Shown: positions 9,969 to 18,978, counted from the stretch's first letter. The stretch is 64,000 nt of DNA from Nocardia sp. BMG51109 (GCF_000526215.1 NZ_JAFQ01000004.1:1054001-1118000), one strand, 5' to 3'. The notes: generated from the sequence alone by a model not told the origin. A program made the numbers and translations.

Positions 9969-10280
9969 TTACGCCACCTGGTCCGTGCCGTGCATCACGG
10001 CGGCCGCGTCGCGCTGGCCGTCGGCGATCTCCTGGAACGTCGTCGCGATTCCGCCGAGACCTTCCTGCAGGTTCTTCCGCGACGCCTTGTAGCCCTTGTC
10101 GCCCTCGCTGAACTTCTTGCCCATGCTGTCGTCGCCCCACGGCTGATTGGCGCCGGATTCCACGCCCGCCAGCGTGCTTTCCAGCCGTTGCGCCGTGTCG
10201 CGGATCTGTTTGGCCAGATCCTCGGACAGTTGTGCGGCATCGCGCAGTTGATCCGGATCGACTTCGACTCTTCCCGCCAT
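9969..10280 (-). CDS. EspC/WXG100-like small T7SS protein, module 2
   Basis: 103 residues. Helical hairpin with the turn PWGDDSMGKKF, then GDKGYKASRKNLQE, closely matching the partners at 3377 and 15639. Starts 19 nt after the stop of the CpnT-N-like gene 10300-12942, so here the small gene is downstream of the large one, the reverse of module 1. No signal peptide, as expected for ESX substrates. Family assignment rests on size, predicted helices and the shared motif; the classical WXG triplet is present as WGD. Confidence 0.78.
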   Translation of the reverse strand: MAGRVEVDPDQLRDAAQLSEDLAKQIRDTAQRLESTLAGVESGANQPWGDDSMGKKFSEGDKGYKASRKNLQEGLGGIATTFQEIADGQRDAAAVMHGTDQVA

Positions 10281-10299
10281 GATCGTTCGACCTCACTCG

Positions 10300-12942
10300 C
10301 TACTGTTGACCCAACGTGAATGGAATATCGGGATTCCCGCCGCCGGCATCCGGCCCCGCGCCGGCCTTCGGGCCGTCCCCCTGGGAGTCCGGCCCGTTCT
10401 CGTTCGAACCTTGCCCGTCCCCAGGGGAATTCGACTCGTTCCCGTTCGAACCCGGCTCGTCCGCAGGGCCGTTCTCGTTCGAACCCTGCCCATCCCCCGG
10501 GGAATCCGGCCCGTTCTCGCCGGAATTCGATTCGTCCTCGTCGGGCGCCGGGTACGCACCGGGCGGCAGCCACTCGCCCCACTCCGGGGCGTCGGCCGGG
10601 TGGAACGGGCCGGGCAACGGTTCCGTGCCGCGCAGGTATCGCGGACGCGCCTTGGCCCGCAGATCCTTGCCCTCCCCGAGGAACGGGCTGATCTCTTTGT
10701 AGATGTCGCCGTAGGGGCCGTGGTGGTCGCCATGGTGGTCGTCGCCGTGCTGGCTGCCACCGCCCGACCGGCCACCGGACGAATTGCCGGAGCCCGTCGA
10801 CCCGCCGGATCCGTGCGTCGAATTTCCCGATCCGGCAACGACATTCGTCGTGCCGCCACCGGTATTCGTGATCCCCCCACCAGGATTCGCCGTCGACGGC
10901 TGCGGCGGGGGCAGCACCCCCGACCCCTGCCCGGTGAGTATCGATGTCGGCGGCTGCACACGTATCGGCCCGCTGCCTCCCGAACCGTGCAGCGACGACA
11001 CCGGTGAGGGATTGCTGTTCACCGGACCGGACGACACCGACGAAACACCGTCGCTTATCGGCACGCGCCCCGGCGGCACCGGCGAGGAGCCATCGAGCCC
11101 GGAACCGCCGTGCACGAACGTATTCGATGGCTGCCACCCGGGCGCGTCGATCGACGAACCGAACGATGTCGGTGGCTGCCATCCGGGCGTGGTGCCGTTC
11201 ACCACGACCCCGTCTTCGCTACCCCGCGATCCGACGGTGGACACATCCGCCTGAAACTCCGAACCGGTGACGACCGGACTTTCCCCACTCGGCCGGGTGT
11301 TCACCGACGCCCCGTCGAGCCACACCGTCTGCGGCCCATCGTCGTACCACACCACCACCTGCTCCCCCTGGCGCCCCTGCTGCCCCGGACCGACCACCCC
11401 CTCCCCACCGGGCCGATCGACCACTGCCGAACCGCCGTCCCCGAATCCCCCCGCGCTCGGATGCAGCGAGCCGTTCCCCGCACTCTGCATATTCTGTAGC
11501 GGAATCCAGGTCTCTCCCCGGTTACCCGGCAGACCACCCTGAATCTCGCCGCCGAGCGGTGTACCGTTCGTCTGTCCCCGGGTGGAACCGTACTGCCCCT
11601 GGGTCGAGCTGTTCCGGTCGCCGGTCGAACCGTCTTGCCCCCGCATCGAACCGTTCTGACTGTTCTGGTCGCCCGTCGAACCGTACAGCCCCTGCGTCGA
11701 ACCGTTCCGGCTGTTCTGATCGCGCGTCGAACCGTACAACCCCTGCGTCGAACTGTTCTGATCGCGCGTGGACCCCTCCGGACCTCGCACAGATCCGTCC
11801 GGACCCCGCGTGGACCCTTCCCCACCTCGCGTAGAACCGGTTCCCCCGTTCGATTCCCCGGTGCTCCCCGGCGCCCGGTTCGGACTGTCACCACCGCGCG
11901 GCTGACCCGACTTGTGCATCCAGAAGGGGTAGCGAATATCCGACGAGGTGATCGGCGAACTCTTCGCGAACAGGCCCCGGGCCCCGCCGGTGATGGCACC
12001 GCGAGCGGCACCGCCGGTCCAGCCGGGCCCCGAACCGAACGCGGACCAGTCCCCGGTCACCGCCCCGACGGCGATATTTCCGAACACCGTACTGACAACG
12101 CCCGCGGTACCGCCGATCACGGCACCGCGAAAGGTCCGGCCCGCCAGGTTGTCCAGCTGATTCTTGAACAGTTTGTGGCTGTATTCCCCCATGAACCGGG
12201 CCACCTCGCGGCCCGGGATCACCCCCGCCGCGGCGGCCAGCCCGGACACTCCGAACTGCGTACCGTTGAAGTGCCGGCGCTTGCCGTCCGCCATCTGCCC
12301 ACCCTGCACCGCCCCGTCGATACCCATCGCCATGGCCGCGTTCTCGATGGCCCTGGCGCTGTACACGCCCCAGCCCTTCGCCGTCGGCGCGACGAGTTGG
12401 CCACTGAGAATTCGTTTCCAGAACAGGCGCTGCTCCGTCTTGGCGCCGGCGCTCGCGGCCAGTCTCATGATGTTGTTCTGCACGATGTCCTCGGCCACCT
12501 TGAGGAACGACCGGGTGCTCGACACGGCCGCCGCCTCCACGGCCGGCGCGGTGGGCGGAAACATCCACGCCCACATGATCTCCAGCGCGAGCACGCCCAG
12601 CGAGACGACGACGGTGAGCTTGATCCCCTGGATCTGCGTGCCCATGTCGAACGTCGAGTCGGAGATGGTCTGCAACATCTCCGCCAGCTTTTCCAGCGAC
12701 ATGTCACCGGTGCGGAGCTCGTCGAACCGCGCACCCATCGCGGTCGCGGCCTCCCCGTCCGAGTACGCCTCCATGGTGGCCTGCTTGGCCTGATCGATCT
12801 GTCCTATCAGCGCCTTCAACTCGTCGGCGGCCGTCTTCCAGGCGGCCGAATCCTGCCACGCGTGGTCCTCGTCACCGTCGGGCCAGCTCGTTCCCGCGAC
12901 CCAGGCCAGCCATTGCAGCGCGGGGGGCATCTCGATGCTCAT
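10300..12942 (-). CDS. CpnT-N-like large T7SS-associated protein, module 2
   Basis: 880 residues from ATG at 12942; the ORF is open to 13611 but alignment with the two paralogues (MSIEMPPALQWLAWVAGTSW) fixes this start. Residues ~1-330 form the CpnT-like N-terminal region (LTVVVSLGVLALEIMWAWMF, FPPTAPAVEAA). Residues ~350-730 are a very long disordered linker with imperfect repeats (GSTRDQNSS / STQGLYGST units). The C-terminal ~150 residues carry a small Trp/Pro-rich segment (PEWGEWLPPGAYPAPDEDE), then acidic SPGDGQGSNENGP repeats. No recognisable NADase, nuclease or other toxin domain is seen. Its translation may be coupled to a 15-codon ORF overlapping its start. Followed by the EspC-like gene at 9969. 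Confidence 0.78.
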   Translation of the reverse strand: MSIEMPPALQWLAWVAGTSWPDGDEDHAWQDSAAWKTAADELKALIGQIDQAKQATMEAYSDGEAATAMGARFDELRTGDMSLEKLAEMLQTISDSTFDMGTQIQGIKLTVVVSLGVLALEIMWAWMFPPTAPAVEAAAVSSTRSFLKVAEDIVQNNIMRLAASAGAKTEQRLFWKRILSGQLVAPTAKGWGVYSARAIENAAMAMGIDGAVQGGQMADGKRRHFNGTQFGVSGLAAAAGVIPGREVARFMGEYSHKLFKNQLDNLAGRTFRGAVIGGTAGVVSTVFGNIAVGAVTGDWSAFGSGPGWTGGAARGAITGGARGLFAKSSPITSSDIRYPFWMHKSGQPRGGDSPNRAPGSTGESNGGTGSTRGGEGSTRGPDGSVRGPEGSTRDQNSSTQGLYGSTRDQNSRNGSTQGLYGSTGDQNSQNGSMRGQDGSTGDRNSSTQGQYGSTRGQTNGTPLGGEIQGGLPGNRGETWIPLQNMQSAGNGSLHPSAGGFGDGGSAVVDRPGGEGVVGPGQQGRQGEQVVVWYDDGPQTVWLDGASVNTRPSGESPVVTGSEFQADVSTVGSRGSEDGVVVNGTTPGWQPPTSFGSSIDAPGWQPSNTFVHGGSGLDGSSPVPPGRVPISDGVSSVSSGPVNSNPSPVSSLHGSGGSGPIRVQPPTSILTGQGSGVLPPPQPSTANPGGGITNTGGGTTNVVAGSGNSTHGSGGSTGSGNSSGGRSGGGSQHGDDHHGDHHGPYGDIYKEISPFLGEGKDLRAKARPRYLRGTEPLPGPFHPADAPEWGEWLPPGAYPAPDEDESNSGENGPDSPGDGQGSNENGPADEPGSNGNESNSPGDGQGSNENGPDSQGDGPKAGAGPDAGGGNPDIPFTLGQQ
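11560..11840 (-). repeat. Imperfect coding repeats in the module 2 linker
   Basis: On the minus strand this stretch encodes a run of 10-14 residue units of the type GSTRDQN-S-TQGLYGST, with variants GSTRGPDG, GSVRGPEG and GSTGDRNSS. At DNA level the matching blocks are tcgaaccgtacagcccctg-like units. The arrangement suggests slippage or recombination growth of a flexible linker and is a likely site of strain-to-strain length variation. Confidence 0.7.
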
Positions 12943-12986
12943 CGGCGCGCGTCCGCACCGCCCCGCACTGTCCCTCCGGTCCGCAT
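12939..12986 (-). CDS. Possible 15-residue leader ORF coupled to the module 2 large gene
   Basis: An ATG at 12986 is preceded by an excellent GAGGAGG site (better than anything directly before 12942) and opens a 15-codon frame (MRTGGTVRGGADARR) whose TGA overlaps the next ATG as ATGA at 12942. The geometry is that of translational coupling, suggesting ribosomes are recruited to the leader and reinitiate on the large gene. The peptide itself has no recognisable feature, and the arrangement could be coincidental. Confidence 0.35.
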   Translation of the reverse strand: MRTGGTVRGGADARR

Positions 12987-13385
12987 CGCTACCTCCTCGA
13001 ATCGGTGGCACCTCTACCTGACCGCACTCCATTGAATTCTCGGTGGCGCACAAGCAAACTCGACGAGACATCCTTCGCCCTCCCGGCCACGAGCCGGATA
13101 CTCGGTGACGGCGAGTTACCCCGCAGGTTCGATGCGGCAAACGGGACTGCGTCCGGTGGAAACGCGCTCTCGGCAACCGGAAGTCACCGTCTCGGACGGG
13201 CTCCGGCACCACGGTGGTAACCGCGCCGCATTCGTGCCGACTGTGGCGGAGAGGAAGGCTCGCGGTGGCCGTTTGTGAAAAGCACAGCGGAGCGCGGAAC
13301 CGGCGTTCTACGGTTCCGGCACCGATAGCGTCGAGCCGATTCACGTCTGAACATCGGCCCGATCCGGGCCAGGAGAACAACCGGA
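12987..13385. other. Divergent intergenic region, no gene seen
   Basis: About 400 bp between the module 2 large gene (minus) and the small zinc-ribbon-like gene (plus). Open frames here have no ribosome-binding site or family resemblance. Base composition is less GC-extreme than the coding flanks, as expected for a promoter region; no operator or RNA element could be recognised. Confidence 0.45.
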
Positions 13386-13604
13386 ATGCGCAAACATAGT
13401 CCGTCGACGCCCGCCGCGGAGCTGCGGGAAATACTCGACTTCTTCGGCAAATGCCCCGAATGCGGTTATCCCGCACGAGCTTCGACCACCCTGCGAGATA
13501 CCCGAACCGTCTTCGCCTCGTGCGATCGCCCGTGCGGATGGAACGGCCTGGTGCCCCTGACCACCATGACCGAACACCGGTTACACGCCGAACTGCACGA
13601 GTAA
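13386..13604 (+). CDS. Small zinc-ribbon-like hypothetical protein
   Basis: 72 residues with GGAG upstream of ATG (11-nt spacing). It contains a CPECGYPA pair and, about 30 residues later, CDRPCGW: four cysteines spaced as a treble-clef/zinc-ribbon knuckle (C-x2-C ... C-x3-C). The rest is charged and soluble; no membrane segment. It converges on the module 3 large gene with 45 bp between stops. Function unknown; roles as a small nucleic-acid or protein-binding adaptor are possible. Proximity to putative secreted effectors makes an immunity or accessory role conceivable but unsupported. Confidence 0.55.
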   Translation: MRKHSPSTPAAELREILDFFGKCPECGYPARASTTLRDTRTVFASCDRPCGWNGLVPLTTMTEHRLHAELHE

Positions 13605-13649
13605 CGAGCACCGCGATCGGACGGGCCGGCCGAGAGACGCGCCCGCGAG

Positions 13650-15611
13650 TCAGCGCCGAACGCCCGGAAACAGCCGGGTACGCCGCGCCTCGCTGCCGAG
13701 CACATCGCGGATGAACATCCCGATATCGTTGTCGGGCACGGTATTCCGGTAGCGAACCGCATAGATCGGCTCGCTACCGGACAACACCCGGAACCCCGCG
13801 GCATTCTCGCCCAGCCGCGACCATTCGACGGCGATCCCGGGCTGCTCGAGGTTCACCACCCAGCCGCCGACCCGCAATGACAGGCCGAACCGGTCGCGGT
13901 AGAACACGGCCGGCACATCGTCGAAGTACCCCACCACACCGCGAAGATCCGCGCTCACCTCGGGCGACGCGGGCACGACCACCCGCATCTCCCCACTCCG
14001 CGGATCCAGCTCTGCGAAATGACCGCCCCCGGCAAGCGACCGCACAAGCAACCCACCCTCGTCCGAGCCCCCCGCCGAGCCACCGGGCAACGCGAACCTC
14101 CGATACTCATCACCCGGCTCGCTCTCAGAACACCCACCGAGCGAAACCATCGGCGAACTCTCCTGTGGCACAGGCGATATCGGACCATCGGGAGGCACTG
14201 TCGGCACACCGGGCAGCACCATCGGCAATGTCGGCGACACAGGCAGCGGCGGCCACACCGACGCCGGTAGCTCGGGCAATCTCGGCAACTCGGCCCCCGT
14301 GACCGGTTCCGGCCGCGTCGGCGGATGGGGGTCCGGATTCGGGTCTTCCCACACGTTGCCGGCCGGGGGCTCCGGGGCCGAGTACTCGGGAATCTCCGGA
14401 TAGTCGGGGGCGTACCTCGGCGTATACGGGATCTCGGAGGTCAGGTCGAGAGGCTTGCCCTCTTCCTCGATATGGTGCCCCGCAGTCTGTTCCGGTCGGT
14501 GACCGGATGCACTGCCACCGTCCCTGGAACCACCTGCCTGCTCCGAGCCGGCTGCCCTCCGCCCCTCCGGAGCACTTCCGGTCCGATCTGGGGGCCCCGC
14601 AAGATTTTCCGGTCGAGGCGCCATCGCACTTCCGTCCGGCCCACCCATACGTGCCGGATCGGGCGCCGTGAATGCCCCGTCCAGCCGCGGCACTCCCGCT
14701 CCGTGCGAGCGAAATCTCCTGCCGCCGCCGACCAGCCCGCCGTACGACAGTCCGGCGGTCACCACCCGCGGGTCCCAGGCCCAGCCGTCGTGCAGCATCC
14801 CCCCGGCCGCCAGCGACGCGACGCCACCGATCGTGCCCGCCGCCGATCCCACGACCGCACCCGCGACCGCCCCGCCCCAGCGCCCGCCCGGCGCAGTCAC
14901 CCGCGACGCTCCCCTGCCGAGCAGCGCCCCGGCGGGCCCACCGGCAGCACCGGCCGCCGCGGCGGCGAATGCCGTGGTGCCCAGCCGATTCCAGTCCACA
15001 CCCTCGCGATTCCCCGCCGCCGTCTGCCCCAGCTGAATCGCCAGATCCTGCCCGGCACCGAGCACCGTCGACAGCGCCACGTGCTCCGCGGTGAATTTCA
15101 GCAGCGCCCCCAGCAGCCGGCGGAGCACCACGGAGCGAATGGTGGACAGCGCCCGCTCGGCGAGTATCCGGATGCCCCATCGGGTTGCCGCCGTGGCCAT
15201 CGCCTGCGTCGCCCAGGCGGTCGGCGGAAAACTCCAGGCGGCCGCGATCTCGACCGCCAGCATGCCGAGCGAGCCGATGATCATGATCTTGGTGTATTCG
15301 ATCTCGGCCGCCATCGCGTCGGCCGCCTCGGCGACCTGATCCAGGATGCCGGCCAGATGCTCGACGGAACGATCGCCGTGCTCGAGCTTGTCGAGGGCGC
15401 GGGTCATCGCCTCGACACCCTCGCCCCACGGGTAGGCCGCCACCGTCGCGTCGCTCGCGGCGGTCAGGTCCGGCAGCAGGTCACGCAGTTCGCGCGCCGC
15501 CGTGCGCCAGTCGTCGGCGATGGCCCGCATCCGGTCCTCGTCGCCCGCGGGCCACGCCGAACCGGCGACCCAACCGAGCCAATGCAGCCAGCCGGGAAGT
15601 TCGATGGACAC
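13650..15611 (-). CDS. CpnT-N-like protein with orphan C-terminal domain, module 3
   Basis: 653 residues from ATG at 15611. Residues 1-~310 are the CpnT-like N-terminal region shared with the other two large proteins (IELPGWLHWLGWVAGSAWPA, EYTKIMIIGSLGMLAVEIAA, AWSFPPTAWA), followed by a Gly/Ala-rich block and a Pro/Glu linker (~340-490). The last ~150 residues look globular: alternating beta-like strands such as MRVVVPASPEVSADLRGVV, VPAVFYRDRFGLSLRVGGW and EPIYAVRYRNTVPDNDIGMF. I do not recognise this domain; it is the best candidate for an effector or interaction module. Unlike the other two it has a short linker. A 27-nt gap separates it from the EspC-like gene upstream. Confidence 0.78.
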   Translation of the reverse strand: MSIELPGWLHWLGWVAGSAWPAGDEDRMRAIADDWRTAARELRDLLPDLTAASDATVAAYPWGEGVEAMTRALDKLEHGDRSVEHLAGILDQVAEAADAMAAEIEYTKIMIIGSLGMLAVEIAAAWSFPPTAWATQAMATAATRWGIRILAERALSTIRSVVLRRLLGALLKFTAEHVALSTVLGAGQDLAIQLGQTAAGNREGVDWNRLGTTAFAAAAAGAAGGPAGALLGRGASRVTAPGGRWGGAVAGAVVGSAAGTIGGVASLAAGGMLHDGWAWDPRVVTAGLSYGGLVGGGRRFRSHGAGVPRLDGAFTAPDPARMGGPDGSAMAPRPENLAGPPDRTGSAPEGRRAAGSEQAGGSRDGGSASGHRPEQTAGHHIEEEGKPLDLTSEIPYTPRYAPDYPEIPEYSAPEPPAGNVWEDPNPDPHPPTRPEPVTGAELPRLPELPASVWPPLPVSPTLPMVLPGVPTVPPDGPISPVPQESSPMVSLGGCSESEPGDEYRRFALPGGSAGGSDEGGLLVRSLAGGGHFAELDPRSGEMRVVVPASPEVSADLRGVVGYFDDVPAVFYRDRFGLSLRVGGWVVNLEQPGIAVEWSRLGENAAGFRVLSGSEPIYAVRYRNTVPDNDIGMFIRDVLGSEARRTRLFPGVRR

Positions 15612-15638
15612 CCGTGTCCGTCCTAGCGCGGTCGCATG

Positions 15639-15935
15639 TCAGAGGTGATCCCGCCGCTCCAGCAGATCAGCGGCCCGATACTGCCCGGTGGAATACGAGC
15701 CGATCGTCGCCGACATCGCACCGATCTGCTCGCGCAGATTCCGCTGCGCCGCCCGGTAGCCCTGCTCGCCGTCGGCGAACGCACTGCCGTAACCGTCGTC
15801 GCCCCAGGCATCGCCGCGCGCCGTCAGCGAATGCTCCAGCCTGTCGAGAACGCCGCGCACCCGATCGCGGAGATATCCCATGTCCCCGGCGGCCCGCCGC
15901 AGCCGACTCGGCGTCACACCGACCTCGGTAACCAT
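15639..15935 (-). CDS. EspC/WXG100-like small T7SS protein, module 3
   Basis: 98 residues from ATG at 15935, chosen for AAAGGGG upstream. Helical hairpin with the turn DAWGDDGYGSAF followed by GEQGYRAAQRNLREQ, the same pattern as the partners at 3377 and 9969. It precedes the module 3 large gene by 27 nt, as in module 1 but without a YbaB-like gene between. Probably co-transcribed and co-secreted with the large protein through an ESX system not present in the window. Confidence 0.78.
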   Translation of the reverse strand: MVTEVGVTPSRLRRAAGDMGYLRDRVRGVLDRLEHSLTARGDAWGDDGYGSAFADGEQGYRAAQRNLREQIGAMSATIGSYSTGQYRAADLLERRDHL

Positions 15936-16252
15936 CGCACACCCCTTTCGCCCGGAGATCCGACGATCACACAGCCGCCGTCTCCAGCAGAAGGGCCCTT
16001 GACGATGTCCTGACATCACCTGCCGCACAACTCATCTCGGTGCACGGATCATCGCGGCCGGTCCTCGGCGACCGCAGCCAACCGGGCGGTACACGATTGT
16101 TGACGAATTCCTGACGGTACGTACGCGGCCGCGGTCACGACCGAATGATGCCCGGCCCCCTGGCATTCGGCCCCGGCCTCAACGGAACCGATGCGGGTTC
16201 CGCCCCGCGTTCACGAACAGAGGCGGCGGACCCGGGATTCGTGCCGGGCGAA
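15936..16252. other. Intergenic region between module 3 and map
   Basis: 317 bp. Toward the map side are two short inverted repeats (ccgaatg 16141-16147 with cattcgg 16164-16170, and the hairpin 16183-16202). The remainder should contain the promoter of the EspC-like gene. No gene or RNA is recognised. Confidence 0.45.
16183..16202 (-). terminator. Hairpin downstream of map
   Basis: Inverted repeat cggaacc / ggttccg with a 6-nt loop, about 50 bp beyond the map stop codon. A second 7-bp stem (16141-16170) lies just after. Together they plausibly end the secY-adk-map transcript. Confidence 0.45.
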
Positions 16253-17053
16253 CTATTCCGGCCGCACCGTGAGAATGCGCGGACCGTCCTCGGTCACGGC
16301 GACCGTGTGCTCCCAGTGCGCGGCGCGGCTGCCGTCCTCGGTCACCACGGTCCAGTCGTCGTCGAGAACCCGGGTCTGCGTGGTGCCCAGCGTCAGCATC
16401 GGCTCGATCGCGAGCACCGACCCCACAACGAGTTTCGGCCCCTTACCCGGATCGCCCTCGTTGGCCAGGAACGGATCCATATGCATCTGCCGGCCGATGC
16501 CGTGCCCGCCGTACCCGTCGACGATGCCGTAGCTGCGGCCGTGGTCCCGCTCGGCCGCGCGGGTGCCGAGCTCGATGGCGTGCGACACATCGGTGAGCCG
16601 GTTACCGGGCAGCATGGCCGCGATACCGGCCTCCATCGACACCTTGGTCGCCTCGCTCAGCAGCCGATCGGCCTCGATGATCTCACCCACACCGAAGGTC
16701 CAGGCCGAATCGCCGTGCCAGCCGTCCAGGATGGCGCCGCAGTCGATCGAGGCCAGATCACCCTCGGCCAGCACCTCGTCCTTCGCCGGAATCCCGTGTA
16801 CCACACGGTCGTTCACCGAGGCGCAGATCGAGGCCGGAAAGCCGTGATAGCCCTTGAACGACGGCACCGCGCCGGCGTCGCGAATGGTCTGCTCGGCCAC
16901 CTCGTCCAGCTCGAACGTGGACACGCCCGGCTTGGCCGCCGCGCGCACGGCCACCAGCGCCCGGCCCACCACGGCACCGGCGGCGGCCATGGCGTCCAGC
17001 TCACCGGTGGTGCGGAACGGCACCACCTTCTTCTGCTTGCGGCCGAAGACCAT
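16253..17053 (-). CDS. map: Methionine aminopeptidase type I
   Basis: 266 residues, ATG start 5 nt after the adk stop. Removes N-terminal Met from nascent proteins in the cytosol. The five metal ligands can be placed: two Asp in [20 protein letters not shown], His in [11 protein letters not shown], Glu in LAIEPMLT, and Glu in [13 protein letters not shown]. No N-terminal SH3-type extension, so it is the short type Ia form corresponding to mycobacterial MapA. Last gene of the secY-adk-map operon, the standard order after the spc cluster. Confidence 0.96.
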   Translation of the reverse strand: MVFGRKQKKVVPFRTTGELDAMAAAGAVVGRALVAVRAAAKPGVSTFELDEVAEQTIRDAGAVPSFKGYHGFPASICASVNDRVVHGIPAKDEVLAEGDLASIDCGAILDGWHGDSAWTFGVGEIIEADRLLSEATKVSMEAGIAAMLPGNRLTDVSHAIELGTRAAERDHGRSYGIVDGYGGHGIGRQMHMDPFLANEGDPGKGPKLVVGSVLAIEPMLTLGTTQTRVLDDDWTVVTEDGSRAAHWEHTVAVTEDGPRILTVRPE

Positions 17054-17058
17054 CCGCG

Positions 17059-17604
17059 TCAGCGACCCAGCGCCCGCAGCAGCCGGCCGTTGACCTCTTC
17101 GATCTCGCCGACCCCGTCGACCGCCACGACCAGCCCGTCGTAGTACTCCAGCAGCGGCTCGGTCTCCTCGCGGTACACCCGCATCCGGTTGCGGATCACG
17201 TCCTCGGTGTCGTCGTCGCGGCCGCGACCCAGCATGCGGTTCACCACGACGTCCTCGGCGACCTCGAAGCTGATCACGGCGTCGAGTTCGTATCCGGCTT
17301 CCTTGAGCATCTTCTCCAGCGCCTCGGCCTGGTCGACCGTGCGCGGATAGCCGTCGAGCACGAAGCCGTTCGCGGCATCCGGTTCGGCGATGCGCGAAGA
17401 CACCATGCGATTGGTCACGTCGCTGGGCACCAGGTTGCCGGCATCCAGGTACTTCTGAGCCTCCCGGCCCAGGGGCGTCTCCTGCGAGATGTTCGCACGG
17501 AACAGATTCCCCGTGGAGATGTGCAGGACACCCAGCTTGTCCGACAACAGTTCGGCTTGCGTGCCCTTGCCGGCACCCGGCGGTCCTAGCAGTACGAGTC
17601 TCAC
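17059..17604 (-). CDS. adk: Adenylate kinase
   Basis: 181 residues with GTG start; GTGA overlaps the secY stop by 4 nt, implying translational coupling. Catalyses AMP + ATP = 2 ADP. P-loop [13 protein letters not shown] at the N-terminus, AMP-binding segment [10 protein letters not shown], and [13 protein letters not shown]. The LID insertion with its Cys4 zinc site is absent, as in other short actinobacterial Adk enzymes of ~181 residues. Located between secY and map as is conserved in bacteria. Confidence 0.96.
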   Translation of the reverse strand: MRLVLLGPPGAGKGTQAELLSDKLGVLHISTGNLFRANISQETPLGREAQKYLDAGNLVPSDVTNRMVSSRIAEPDAANGFVLDGYPRTVDQAEALEKMLKEAGYELDAVISFEVAEDVVVNRMLGRGRDDDTEDVIRNRMRVYREETEPLLEYYDGLVVAVDGVGEIEEVNGRLLRALGR

Positions 17605-18920
17605 TTGAGGAACCCTTCGTAATTTCTGTTCATCAGTTGGCTCTCGATCTGTTTGACCGTATCGAGGCCGACGCTTACGACGATCAGTACGGCGGTGCCA
17701 CCGAATGGCAGGTTCTGCAATCCGCTGGAGTTCCCGAAGTTCAGGAACAGGTTCGGCAGCACGGCCACGGCGCCGAGGTAGAGCGAACCGGGGAGGGTGA
17801 TCCGGCTCAGGACGAAGTTCAGGTAGTCGGCGGTCGGCTTACCGGGACGATACCCGGGAATGAAGCCGCCGAACTTCTTCATCTCGTCAGCGCGCTCCTC
17901 CGGGTTGAAGGTGATCGCGACGTAGAAGTAGGTGAAGAACACGATCATTACGAAGTAGATCGTGATGTACCAAGGGTTGGTCGGATTCACCAGATACTGC
18001 TGGATGATCTTCTGCCACCAGCTGGGATCCTGCTGGTTCTGCCCCTGGGTGAGCTGTGACACCAGGTTCGGCAGATACAGCAGCGAGGACGCGAAGATCA
18101 CCGGGATCACGCCGGCCTGGTTGACCTTGAGCGGCAGATACGTCGAGGAGCCGCCGTACATCTTGCGGCCGACCACGCGCTTGGCGTACTGCACCGGAAT
18201 GCGGCGCTGGCCCTGCTCGATGAAGATCACGCCGACGATCACGGCGAAGGCGCCGACACAGACCAGGCCGAAGATCAGCCCGCCCTTGCTGTCCAGAATG
18301 GCCTTGCCCTCGCTGGGGATTCGGGCCGCGATACCGGCGAAGATCAGCAACGACATGCCGTTGCCGACGCCACGCTCGGTGATCTGCTCGCCGAACCACA
18401 TCACCAGCGCCGCGCCGGCGGTCATCACCAGCACGATGATGATCATGCCGAAGATGCTGGTATCGGCGAGAATGTCTTCCTTACAGTTCTGCAGCAGCTG
18501 CCCCCGGGCGGCGAGCGCGACCAGACCGGTGGCCTGCAGGATCGCCAGCGCGATCGACAGGTACCGGGTGTACTGCGTCATCTTGGTCTGGCCGGACTGG
18601 CCTTCCTTGCGCAGCTCCTCGAAGCGCGGAATGACGACCGTCAGCAACTGGATGATGATGCTCGCGGTGATGTAGGGCATGATGCCGATCGCGAACACCG
18701 AAAGCTGCAGCAGCGCACCACCGGAGAACAGGTTGATGAGCTGGTAGATACCGCCCGACTCGCCGGAGACCTGATCGACACACTTGCGGACCACCTTGTA
18801 GTCCACGCCGGGCGACGGCAGCGACGCACCGACGCGGTACAGCAAGATCAGGCCCAGCGTGAAGAGAATCTTCCGCCGTAGGTCCGCGGTCCGGAAGGCC
18901 GACACGAAGGCGGAAAGCAC
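17601..18920 (-). CDS. secY: Protein translocase subunit SecY
   Basis: 439 residues, GTG start with AGGAGG 5-9 nt upstream. Ten hydrophobic membrane segments; signature blocks include FALGILPYI-like [18 protein letters not shown], the plug/TM2 region SPGVDY, and the cytosolic loop [16 protein letters not shown]. Forms the SecYEG channel for export and membrane insertion. Separated from rplO by about 210 bp containing a strong hairpin, so secY-adk-map probably has its own promoter or is reached by readthrough. Confidence 0.96.
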   Translation of the reverse strand: MLSAFVSAFRTADLRRKILFTLGLILLYRVGASLPSPGVDYKVVRKCVDQVSGESGGIYQLINLFSGGALLQLSVFAIGIMPYITASIIIQLLTVVIPRFEELRKEGQSGQTKMTQYTRYLSIALAILQATGLVALAARGQLLQNCKEDILADTSIFGMIIIVLVMTAGAALVMWFGEQITERGVGNGMSLLIFAGIAARIPSEGKAILDSKGGLIFGLVCVGAFAVIVGVIFIEQGQRRIPVQYAKRVVGRKMYGGSSTYLPLKVNQAGVIPVIFASSLLYLPNLVSQLTQGQNQQDPSWWQKIIQQYLVNPTNPWYITIYFVMIVFFTYFYVAITFNPEERADEMKKFGGFIPGYRPGKPTADYLNFVLSRITLPGSLYLGAVAVLPNLFLNFGNSSGLQNLPFGGTAVLIVVSVGLDTVKQIESQLMNRNYEGFLK

Positions 18921-18978
18921 AGATCCTCCTGGCTGGCGACATGGGGCGAGACAGACAACAACTTGACTTTAACAGCGA

